The notes beneath the pieces were generated by a model. That model did no database searches and was not told the DNA's origin. It saw only the letters and a program-made list of their open reading frames with translations. A program made the translations under genes and the position numbers. This document shows, in pieces, positions 32,572-45,116 of a stretch of 64,000 nt of DNA (its first letter is position 1; each line of letters begins with the position of its first letter). The DNA comes from Lingula anatina (taxonomy: Eukaryota; Brachiopoda; Lingulata; Lingulida; Lingulidae): NCBI RefSeq assembly GCF_001039355.2, contig NW_019774103.1, forward strand, positions 205,562-269,561, in the 5' to 3' direction.

Positions 32572-35500
32572 AATAAAAAAATAAAAACTATGAACTGCGC
32601 AGTCCATAGTGATGGCATGCCCTGTATTGAGGCTACCATCTTCAATTTGTTCAGTCTCTAAATTAACTTGTCTTTTTGTGTTACACACAAAACCTAAACC
32701 CAGTCTTTTGAACTATGATATGTATGCAATATGTGCTAGGGAGTGTAAGACAGCAGGTACGGGGATCGTGCAAAAGCAAAACAGGTTTGATTATACTTTG
32801 ACATAGGATAGAAACCCTCATTAGTCAGCAAAGCAATTACGTGAAATCCACTTAACACTTCTTGCTTAATGTTAAAGCCATGCTATCAGAGCAATTAACA
32901 ACATATTGCGTTTAAATTGCGTTCAAGATTTTCTACTACAAATAAATACTGTACGAACAGCCATGTTTCAAAACAAAAGTTTCTAATGTAACACCCTTCA
33001 TTCAACTCTGTTCAAGTGATTCAAATCAAAAATTTGTGTTTCAAGTTAAGAGGATTATGAATGAGGTAAATAAACAAGGCAGCAAAGCTGTCAAATGTAC
33101 AGACAAAAACCAGAAAACAATGTTGAGATAGAAAAAATATCAATAGAACAAATTTATATGTCAAATTTGCTCCATTCTGAGATTCTGAACATAGTGAATC
33201 ATTGAATCTGTCAAACTGTATGATATGAGTTTATTATTCATTTTTGACACTTTATTATACAATACATGATAACAGGTTTCCATCATTTTTATATAATCAA
33301 CTAACAATATCGTTGTTAAGATGCAGAAAATGTTAAATGAACACTTTTATGTATCTGATTAGTTCAGTAATAAGACTGTTAACATGCCTAAGAATTAAAT
33401 CTGAGGAAAAACCATGTATGTACCAAAAAAAAAAAAAGCATAAATTCATCAAAACTGAACCGATCAAGCTTATTTTAAAACTTGTTCTGTTTATTAGTAC
33501 GATTGATCACTCATGTGAGTTTCAAGACAATAGGCCTATCGGTTTTCCTTGAAATATGTTATCAGTGTTGTATTTATGCTAAAAAAAGTGAAAAACTGCA
33601 TAACTTTTCTAAAAATGGTTTGATCAGGCTGATTTTCAAATTCAACCTGTATTTTAGTAAGACTGATCACTCCTGTGAGTTTAAAGACAATAGGCAGATC
33701 TGTTTTCCTTGAAATGTGTTATCAGTGTTGCATATATGCTTATAGTGTTATCACTGAAAGTGTGCGGCAACGGCGACAATGACAGATGCAGGTGAAGGCT
33801 ATATGTACAGACACATTTGTGTCTGTACATAAAAAAGAACAAAAAACTAATCTAACTGCCCTCAGCTTGAAACAAAATGTTTTCGATCTGAAGAATGTCT
33901 GGTTGCTTACTGATTTCCAACTGTCGCTGGATGCGTGCTTTGCAGCGGTCACGGTAGTCAACCTGACACGCGTTGTACTCATTCATAACTTCCACAAATT
34001 TACGTGATAATGTGGCGTGCTAAAATCAAACAAGTCAGGAAAACAAAAGGATAATTAAAATCAGTAGACAGCACTACATAAAGGAATACAGAATAATGGT
34101 TGAATAAAAACAAAACATAAACACATATAAAAACTGTTACACAAAGCTGAAATGAAAAAGATAAGAATAAAATAAATAGATAAATTAAAGAAACATCTCC
34201 TATAGTCTGTGGAATTGCTAAAATGGCAGAGAAAATACATATGAAAATAAACGTCATGGTCGAGTTGGAAAACACACAGAGCTCAAAGCTTACTGATTTC
34301 CATCTGCCTCTTAATCCTGGCCTTACAACCCTCTCTGTAGTCAACTTGTGCTTTGTTGTACACTTTCATCACTTCAATAAATTTGCGTGAGATGGTAGAA
34401 TACTAAAAATGAACAAATTACTGAATGAAGCTGCAAGCCACGATAAAAGGCGAACACAGACAATGCCTTTAAGCTGCCTCCTCGTGCCCATGAAGAGGGC
34501 CCATGTAATGTGAACAACAACACCTAAATGTACAATATGAGTCATTATAATGAATTCAATATCTAGTTTAATTCAATGTCTTTCAAGCATTTCAAAAACA
34601 GGACATCTTACTTTCAACAAGTAAAATATACAAAAGGAAAAGAAAATTTAAGAGTTAGGTATCACTTAAAATGCTCTAGGGTAAAACTGTAAGTTGAATT
34701 GATGTAAAAATNNNNNNNNNNNNNNNNNNNNNNNNNNNNNNNNNNNNNNNNNNNNNNNNNNNNNNNNNNNNNNNNNNNNNNNNNNNNNNNNNNNNNNNNN
34801 NNNNNNNNNNNNNNNNNNNNNNNNNNNNNNNNNNNNNNNNNNNNNNNNNNNNNNNNNNNNNNNNNNNNNNNNNNNNNNNNNNNNNNNNNNNNNNNNNNNN
34901 NNNNNNNNNNNNNNNNNNNNNNNNNNNNNNNNNNNNNNNNNNNNNNNNNNNNNNNNNNNNNNNNNNNNNNNNNNNNNNNNNNNNNNNNNNNNNNNNNNNN
35001 NNNNNNNNNNNNNNNNNNNNNNNNNNNNNNNNNNNNNNNNNNNNNNNNNNNNNNNNNNNNNNNNNNNNNNNNNNNNNNNNNNNNNNNNNNNNNNNNNNNN
35101 NNNNNNNNNNNNNNNNNNNNNNNNNNNNNNNNNNNNNNNNNNNNNNNNNNNNNNNNNNNNNNNNNNNNNNNNNNNNNNNNNNNNNNNNNNNNNNNNNNNN
35201 NNNNNNNNNNNNNNNNNNNNNNNNNNNNNNNNNNNNNNNNNNNNNNNNNNNNNNNNNNNNNNNNNNNNNNNNNNNNNNNNNNNNNNNNNNNNNNNNNNNN
35301 NNNNNNNNNNNNNNNNNNNNNNNNNNNNNNNNNNNNNNNNNNNNNNNNNNNNNNNNNNNNNNNNNNNNNNNNNNNNNNNNNNNNNNNNNNNNNNNNNNNN
35401 NNNNNNNNNNNNNNNNNNNNNNNNNNNNNNNNNNNNNNNNNNNNNNNNNNNNNNNNNNNNNNNNNNNNAGTTTCAAGACAATAGGCCTATCGGTTTTCCT

Positions 35501-38500
35501 TGAAATATGTTATCAGTGTTGTATTTATGCTAAAAAAAGTGAAAAACTGCATAACTTTTCTAAAAATGGTTTGATCAGGCTGATTTTCAAATTCAACCTG
35601 TATTTTAGTAAGACTGATCACTCCTGTGAGTTTAAAGACAATAGGCAGATCTGTTTTCCTTGAAATGTGTTATCAGTGTTGCATATATGCTTATAGTGTT
35701 ATCACTGAAAGTGTGCGGCAACGGCGACAATGACAGATGCAGGTGAAGGCTATATGTACAGACACATTTGTGTCTGTACATAAAAAAGAACAAAAAACTA
35801 ATCTAACTGCCCTCAGCTTGAAACAAAATGTTTTCGATCTGAAGAATGTCTGGTTGCTTACTGATTTCCAACTGTCGCTGGATGCGTGCTTTGCAGCGGT
35901 CACGGTAGTCAACCTGACACGCGTTGTACTCATTCATAACTTCCACAAATTTACGTGATAATGTGGCGTGCTAAAATCAAACAAGTCAGGAAAACAAAAG
36001 GATAATTAAAATCAGTAGACAGCACTACATAAAGGAATACAGAATAATGGTTGAATAAAAACAAAACATAAACACATATAAAAACTGTTACACAAAGCTG
36101 AAATGAAAAAGATAAGAATAAAATAAATAGATAAATTAAAGAAACATCTCCTATAGTCTGTGGAATTGCTAAAATGGCAGAGAAAATACATATGAAAATA
36201 AACGTCATGGTCGAGTTGGAAAACACACAGAGCTCAAAGCTTACTGATTTCCATCTGCCTCTTAATCCTGGCCTTACAACCCTCTCTGTAGTCAACTTGT
36301 GCTTTGTTGTACACTTTCATCACTTCAATAAATTTGCGTGAGATGGTAGAATACTAAAAATGAACAAATTACTGAATGAAGCTGCAAGCCACGATAAAAG
36401 GCGAACACAGACAATGCCTTTAAGCTGCCTCCTCGTGCCCATGAAGAGGGCCCATGTAATGTGAACAACAACACCTAAATGTACAATATGAGTCATTATA
36501 ATGAATTCAATATCTAGTTTAATTCAATGTCTTTCAAGCATTTCAAAAACAGGACATCTTACTTTCAACAAGTAAAATATACAAAAGGAAAAGAAAATTT
36601 AAGAGTTAGGTATCACTTAAAATGCTCTAGGGTAAAACTGTAAGTTGAATTGATGTAAAAATTTTGCTTTATCCTTTAAAAAAATACATTTATTATCCAA
36701 TTTTTTATGACTCTTTCTACAATTGATGCAAAAATATCACCGTGCTGGTGAAGTCTAGTGCCTATAATGCCAACCTGTGTCTTTCGTATCCTAAGATCTG
36801 CTGAAGATTTGTTGGAATGTTCTTCTTGTTCTATATTTTGGTCAATAACTGAAACAAAAATCAGCAAATACAATGGTTGCATAGCAAGGATGATACTTTT
36901 AACTTTGACAGCTCATTGTACACAATTTACAGAAGTACAAACTTAAATATTCAACAGTTTTCAAATATATATAATATATATATCAAATTTAGGAAAATTA
37001 ATATTCTTAAAATCTTACAACACGGAAAAAGTTCACAAATTTAAGTGGAGGTAATCAACTGTCACTCTTTTTAAAATACAGGACATGAGCCTTATGTTTT
37101 AGTGTCCAGTTATATAAATTTATTCATATATAAGATAGCACTGGAGTGTAAACAGTTTGGCAGATAATGCTGATACAGCTGACATTTAACAAAGCCAGCA
37201 ATTATTGATACCTTCTGTGACACAATTATGTCCAAAGAGAATTTGTCTAATGACTTATTAAGGTACAGCTTAATGGGTGAAATTTTACAGCAGCTTCAAA
37301 CTTCAAAGGGAGATGGTTCAATGCATGCATTTTATCAGCAACATTCCAACAACATTAGCATGCTTACCCTTTAACTTAGCTCTAACTTTATTTGCTGTTT
37401 TCTTAATGTCAGCCATTAGTTCTTCTAATTCTTCTTTGATTTCTGAAAAGAGAAGACATTTTCACTTAAAATAACACCTTGCACAATCGAAGCGCACTTG
37501 AAGAAAGAAATAACAGCATTGTTATAACAAAATAAATAAATGAAACAATGAACTTACTTATACCTAACAATGCAATAAATCATTAATATTTTTACATCAT
37601 GCTATGTTAAATGGAATGCTTTATATATCTTATGAGTGATGTGTGTGAGGACATGATTGCAAATGTACATGTTGAAAGATGTGCTCAGTTCATCAAAGAC
37701 TGGAAATTGGTCTTAAAGGCTTGTTTACAGTCCATTTGTGACAAGTTAACTATTTCTATGATTCTTGCCATCCCCACAACTTGGCATGGCACGTGAATTT
37801 GCAGTAATAGTGTTAGGTGGAGCAGCAAAGTGATTAGATTGGCTCCTTTTGGTAAGAAATTGTAATTGTAGATATAATTGTCTCAGACACGAAGCTACTA
37901 CATTCCAGTATTATAACTGGGTTACAGATAAGAAGTTACACATATGATTATGTATACCACATATGACAGCTCAGAGGCCTCAATTGCATGCACAGGTTGT
38001 ACTAACACATACATGAACATATCATGTTGTGAAACAAATTCAATTTGTATCTGGCAACTGCATAGTCCCAACTTCCACAAAAATAATAGTCTGCATAATG
38101 GTAGCCATTTCCCAGCATTAATCAAAATATACAAAAATTAATGTCATATGAACATCACCACCAGTCATGCAAGATGTATGGAGTATTTTTTTTTTTTTTT
38201 GGCATTGTAGTACCATATATATCTTGTTGTATACCAAGAAACCTGTACACTCTGGACCTTCTTTATTTTGCCTATGGTGTCTCCGTGCATCTCTGTCTGT
38301 CAATTGGCCTTTTAATTGCAAAGGAACAGATGATCCATGGACTAACTGGTTTAAATCTTGGCTTTGAGGATTATTACCATGGCCCATAGGAGCCTACGTG
38401 TGCGTCTTTTAGACGCCCCTTTACTTGCGAACACGACAAGACCTATGCCGAGTTCGTCTTTTACTACAGAGCTTTGAGAGCCGCAAATGACATGGCTGTG

Positions 38501-41500
38501 TCTCTTTCGCCACTTACTGAACGCGTTAGATGCGAGATTGACACGGCCCATGTCGCGTTCGTCTCTCAAATGACACTGTTATAAAACATGAAATAGGCAT
38601 GACGTGTGGTTTTCGCAGCTGAATAAGTAGACACTTATAAGCGAAGTTGACATGACCTTGAGAGTCATGTCGCTTTCAAATCTTACAAACCTCCAACAAA
38701 TTTTATCTCCACACAGACGCACGCAACATGTACTATTGGACATGGGTCAGTTGAAACTCTATTAACCTAAAGAGTTGAAACCCTATTAACCTAAAGAGCG
38801 ACATGGGTCTTGTCAATCTTGCATCTAACGCGTTCAGTAAGTGGCGAAAGAGACACAGCCATGTCATTTTCGGCTCTCAGAGCTCTGTAGTAAAAGACGA
38901 ACTCGGCATAGGCCTTGTCGTTTTCGCATGTAAAGGGGCGTCTATAAGACGCACGCGTAGGCTCCTATGGGCCATGGTAGATTATCACTAGGCCCCTGCA
39001 GGGCTGACAAGTGTCGTCGGTGGAGAGACCATTAGGGAATTACAGCATCCCTTTCAAATAGGGTCAGCCATATTTGACAACTTGCACCCCATTTCCATAG
39101 ATTAGATCGACCTACTGTAGATCGACCTAACTCCCTGGGGGTTCACGCTAAATAGCTGTCAGCCGGGCGGACACGAAAGTTAATTACCCCCTTCCAGCTT
39201 GTAGTAGGCGGGACGGACATTTAAGTCAGATTATCTGAAAGTAATCTAGTGAGACTCCCCGCGGGGATAGATCGACCTAAAATCTATGGGAATAGAGCCT
39301 TGGTCCACAGATCATCTATTCTGAATGTGGCCAAAGATGGCTTGTATTCGTGTTTGTTTGTCTGCGTGTGTTTAAATGGATTTGGAAGATGTTTTGAAAG
39401 TAATGCTATCTGCCTCTCAAAGTCACACATTGCTCAAATGTGGTCAAGTGGATAATGCACTGTAACACCAAGTCAGTGAGTTGCATGAACACAACAGATG
39501 AATAGAATTAAGTATACAAAATGCCAGGAACAAGCAAGGACAAAGGAATCATTTTTCCCTTAAAAACAAAATCCAGCCTTTGCTCCAAGATGAATCTTTA
39601 TAAATTGATAGGTGAATTAACATTATAACATGGTGTCCATAATACTGTAAACTGCAAAAGCAGTTGCTGTACACCCTTTCTATTTATTCATTCATTTAAT
39701 TTCTTTTTATTTCAATCAAATTAAATTTGAGACAGTGGGAATGTATATAGAGCTGAACATAGAGCTGCAAAAGGCAATGCATGAATACTAGATTAACTTA
39801 TCATAGACTGCATTCCCACAAACGTTAGATCCATCTATCCCTGTTGGCAGTCACACTAGATTGCTGTCAGTTTAGTCGGCTTAAATGTTTGCCCCGCCTA
39901 CTAAAAGCTGTAAGGCGGTACTTAACTTTCGTGCGCTCAGCTGACAGCAATTAGCATGAACCTCGGGGGAGTTAGGTTGATCCAGATGGATTTAAGTTGA
40001 AAGTCCCTTGATCTTATATTTAACAATGACATTTTAATATCTTATAAATAAATAAATAAATAAAACATTGATTCATATTCAACTGATCAACTTAAACTTC
40101 CTTAAAGAGATATGGTGCTGATGGATTTTTTTCTGTTTTTATTTTACAAAACTAAACTGCATTTCAGAGTACAAATAACCAAAATAAATTCTCAATTGGC
40201 AACCAGCTCTTAAGATGCAGGAGATACACCCATAGGTGCTGGTGTTGAACACATGTCACTATATATACCAACTGTAAAAGCTTGCATTGTTTTCAATGCA
40301 TAAAATTAAAATGAACTGGTGCACTGGGACTGCTGCATTGATGAATCTAATTTATATAGTGCACAACTAATAATCAGAACATGCAGCTCTGACTAAGAAT
40401 TTTCATAAAGGTTAAAATTCACAATTTCTGTATTATCCACAGGAGAGTTTATCAGTTGTTAATTATCCGTTATTAAGAATAGTGGTTTTGCCCAGATATC
40501 CAATAAAATGTAAATCAATCTCAAGCAACTTTTCACGTTGTTACAAGGTTACATTTTCATTGTTGTTGCTTTGTCTATGTGTCTGAACAAGATAGCTCAA
40601 GAAGATCATTGCAAATTGTGGTTAAATGTTCAGGATAGAAAGTTATTTAGCAGGGAAAAAACTGATTGCAATTTCAACTGAATCTGTGTCTCAAATTTTT
40701 TTTAGTTTTTTTTTCTAATTTTTTCTTTGCAGAGACCTGCTCTCTTGTTAGCTGCTCTCTTCTAGTTGTTAATGTGTCTTGTGTAGCAAGAAGAAAAAAG
40801 GAATACAAGTATGAAATAACACAATCGTGAAGGATGCTAGATTAAAAATTCGACATAGATATTGGTCAGCTAAGACTAATGTACAAACCTTTAACACATG
40901 GTCACAAAATACAGATCTATAAAAAGTTTGAACCTATATTATACCATAGTAGCTTCAATTTCTCTATATTCATACAATGCTTGTCTGCAAAGCTAAGGTC
41001 CATCTCCTAAGAATATGTTTAAACATTTTGACAAACTGCTATCATATCAAAATCAACAGCAGTTAAAACAATCTCACATAAATTTGCAATCAATCAGAAA
41101 TAAAAGCAGACAAAAGCAGATAGCTTGAGACTTAAAAACTGCTAAAATATCATTCTAGTATCCCATAAATCTATACATCTCATGAAGCCGGCGAGTGGTT
41201 GTTTTCTGGACTTGATGTGTGGTTCAAGTTGAGAAAACTTATTGATTTTAGTGGTGTGATGCACTAGGGTTGGTACACTAGATCTATAGAAGGTAAATAG
41301 CAGTGAAAAGACTGCTTCCCAGTGATGACGGGAATCTGCATATTTACTGAAGACATTGAGGTATATTGCAGTAGTATTCAGTATGATTAACAAAACACAA
41401 TTTGACCACACAATGCCTACTCTGTGGAAAAAAAATTCCCCCACTACCTGGAAAATATTCATAAAGATCAAGCCTGAACACTTCTATTCTCTGATGAATT

Positions 41501-44500
41501 TGGATTCCATCTTTTTTTTGTCTATTTACTCAGAGCTAGGAGGCCATTTTATTGGGATAAATTTCTTAAGTAAACTGTGGAAGTATGGATGAAATTAGTA
41601 TTATATCCATGACATACATACATACATACATACATGCACACACATACATACATACAATACATGTATACATATATAGCTATGCTGGTGTACTAGTAATTCA
41701 TTTAAGTGTGAAAAAAAGGCTATCCCGGACATAAACAGATATGGGTAATTAGAATATAGCCATTTACACTCTACAGGCTAATATTAAGTATCAACCGAAT
41801 AGAAATAGTAGAAAGAATCAGTCATTTCAGCTATAATGGGGAAGAGTGAAAAGACTGGTAAATTTTACACTTTAATATAGATAACAAGAAACTGTTGATG
41901 AATTCATAAGGGTACACAGACTACACAATGCCAAAATGGGCCATTTAGGCTTAGCCAGAAGATAAACTAAAATCTCAATGAGCGCATTCTCAACGAATTA
42001 AGCCAGGCTTTACAAAGCCGGTGACCTAAAAATGGCGGACGTACATGAAAGAAAAACACCCCNGTTATGTGAACAACAACACCTAAATGTACAATATGAG
42101 TCATTATAATGAATTCAATATCTAGTTTAATTCAATGTCTTTCAAGCGTTTCAAAAACAGGACATCTTACTTTCAACAAGTAAAATATACAAAAGGAAAA
42201 GAAAATTTAAGAGTTAGGTATCACTTAAAATGCTCTAGGGTAAAACTGTAAGTTGAATTGATGTAAAAATGTAGCTTTATCCTTTAAAAAAATAAATTTA
42301 TTATCCAATTTTTTATGACTCTTTCTACAATTGATGCAAAAATATCACCGTGCTGGTGAAGCCTAGTGCCTATAATGCCAACCTGTGTCTTTCGTATCCT
42401 AAGATCTGCTGAAGATTTGTTGGAATGTTCTTCTTGTTCTATATTTTGGTCAATAACTGAAAAAAAAATCAGCAAATATAATGGTTGCATAGCAAGGAAG
42501 TTACTTTTAACTTTGACAGCTCTTTGTACACAATTCACAGAAGTACAAACTTAAATATTCAACAGTTTTCAAATATATATAATATATAGCAAATTTATAA
42601 ATTAATATTCTAAAAATCTTACAACATGGAAAAAGTTCACAAATTTAAGTGGAGGTAATCAATTGTCACTCTTTTTAAAATACAGGACATGAGTCTTATG
42701 TTTTTGTGTCCAGTTATATAAATTTATTCATATATAAGATAGCACTGGAGTGTAAACAGTTTGGCAGATAATCCTGATACAGCTGACATTTAACAAAGCC
42801 AGCAATTATTGATACCTTCTGTGACACAATTATGTCCAAAGAGAATTTGTCTAATGACTTATTAAGGTACAGCTTAATGGGTGAAATTTTACAGCAGCTT
42901 CAAACTTCAAAGGGAGATGGTTCAATGCATGCATTTTATCAGCAACATTCCAACAACATTAGCATGCTTACCCTTTAACTTAGCTCTAACTTTATTTGCT
43001 GTTTTCTTAATGTCAGCCATTAGTTCTTCTAATTCTTCTTTGATTTCTGAAAAGAGAAGACATTTTCACTTAAAATGACACCTTGCACAATCGAAGCGCA
43101 CTTGAAGAAAGAAATAATAGCATTGTTATAACAAAATAAATAAATGAAACAATGAACTTACTTATACCTAACAATGCAATAAATCATTAATATTTTTACA
43201 TCATGCTATGTTAAATGGAATGCTTTACATATCTTATGAGTGATGTGTGCGAGGACATGATTGTAAATGTACATGTTGAAAGATGTGCTCAGTTCATCAA
43301 AGACTGGAAATTGGTCTTAAAGGCTTGTTTACAGTCCATTTGTGACAAGTTAACTATTTCTATGATTCTTGCCATCCCCACAACTTGGCATGGCACGTGA
43401 ATTTGCAGTAATAGTGTTAGGTGGAGCAGCAAAGTGATTAGATTGGCTCCTTTTGGTAAGAAATTGTAATTGTAGATATAACTGTCTGAGACACGAAGCT
43501 ACTACATTCCAGTATTATAACTGGGTTACAGATAAGAAGTTACACATATGATTATGTATACCACATATGACAGCTCAGAGGCCTCAATTGCATGCACAGG
43601 TTGTACTAACACATATGTGAACATATCATGTTGTGAAACAAATTCAATTTGTATCTGGCAACTACATAGTCCCAACTTCCACAAAAATAATAGTCTGCAT
43701 AATGGTAGCCATTTCCCAGCATTAATCAAAATATACAAAAATTAATGTCATATGAACATCACCACCAGTCATGCAAAATGTATGGAGTATTTTTTTTTTT
43801 TTTTGGCATTGTAGTACCATATATATCTTGTTGTATACCAAGAAACCTATACACTCTGGACCTTCTTTATTTTGCCTATGGTGTCTCTGTGCATCTCTGT
43901 CTGTCAATTGGCCTTTTACTTGCAAAGGTTGCATTCGGAACAGATGATCCATGGACTAACTGGTTTAAATCTCGGCTTTGAGGATTATCACTAGGCCCCT
44001 GCAGGGCTGACAAGTGTCGTCGGTGGAGAGACCATTAGGGAATTAGCAGCATCCCTTTCAAGTGGGGTCAGCCATATTTGACAACTTGCACCCCATTTCC
44101 ATAGATTAGATCGACCTACTTTAGATCGACCTAACTCCCTGGGGGTTCACGCTAAATAGCTGTCAGCCGGGCGGACACGAAAGTTAATTACCCCCTTCCA
44201 GCTTGTAGTAGGCGGGACGGACATTTAAGTCGGATTATCTGGAAGTAATCTAGTGAGACTCCCCGCGGGGATAGATCGATCTAAAATCTATGGGAATAGA
44301 GCCTTGGTCCACAGATCATCTGTTCTGAATGCGACCAAAGATGACTTGTATTCATGCTAGTTTGTTTGTGTGTGTTTAAATGGATTTGGAAGATGTTTTG
44401 AAAGTAATGCTATCTGCCTCTCAAAGTCACACATTGCTCAAATGTGGTCAAGTGGATAAGGCACTGTAACACCAAGTCAGTGAGTTGCATGAACGCAAAA

Positions 44501-45069
44501 GATGAATAGAATTAAGTATACAAAATGCCAGGAAAAAGCAAGAACAACATCATGATGTACCACAAGGAAAGAATCATTTTTCCCTTAAAAACAAAATCCA
44601 GCTTTTGCTCCTAGATGAATCTTTATAAATTGACAGGTGAATTAACATTATAACATGGTGTCCATAATACTGTAAACTGCAAAAGCAGTTGCTGTACACC
44701 CTTTCTATTTATTCATTCATTTAATTTCTTTTTATTCCAATCAAATTAAATTTGAGACAGTGGGAATGTATATAGAGCTGAACATAGAGCTGCAAAAGGC
44801 AATGCATGAGTACTAGATTAACTTATCATAGACTGCATTCCCACAGATTTTAGATCCATCTATCCCTGTGGGCAGTCACACTAGATTGCTGTCAGTTTAG
44901 TCGGCTTAAATGTCTGCCCCGCCTACTAAAAGCTGTAAGGCAGTGCTTAACTTAGTGCGCTCAGCTGACAGCAATTTAGCATGAACCTCGAGGGAGTTAG
45001 GTCGATCCAGATGGATTTAAGTTGAAAGTCCCTAGATCTTATATTTAACAATGACATTTTAATATCTTA

Positions 45070-45116
<47 letters not shown>

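Larger units (their letters stand above)
31600..33910 (-). other. Syntaxin intron before the linker exon
   Basis: It contains a long (AAAT)n run at 32509-32572 and a degenerate tandem duplication at about 33422-33740. No further exon found. Confidence 0.6.
33518..34711. repeat. Contig-end overlap, left copy
   Basis: 1194 bp that reads the same, by eye, as 35469-36662, ending exactly at the N run. It contains both Hc exons. Confidence 0.92.
35469..36662. repeat. Contig-end overlap, right copy
   Basis: Matches 33518-34711 with no difference noticed. Collapsing the two would remove 1951 bp and leave a single Hc exon pair. Confidence 0.92.
36455..42062. repeat. Long duplication C, copy 1 (probable haplotype 1)
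   Basis: Repeated from 42064 in the same orientation. Shared sequence ends at 41980, where copy 1 enters a palindromic MITE and then the N at 42063. Besides two syntaxin exons it carries a 605-bp foldback element absent from copy 2. Confidence 0.9.

Noticed and set aside
34676-35476. 266-residue ORF on the - strand
   Set aside because: It consists almost entirely of unknown residues from the N gap.
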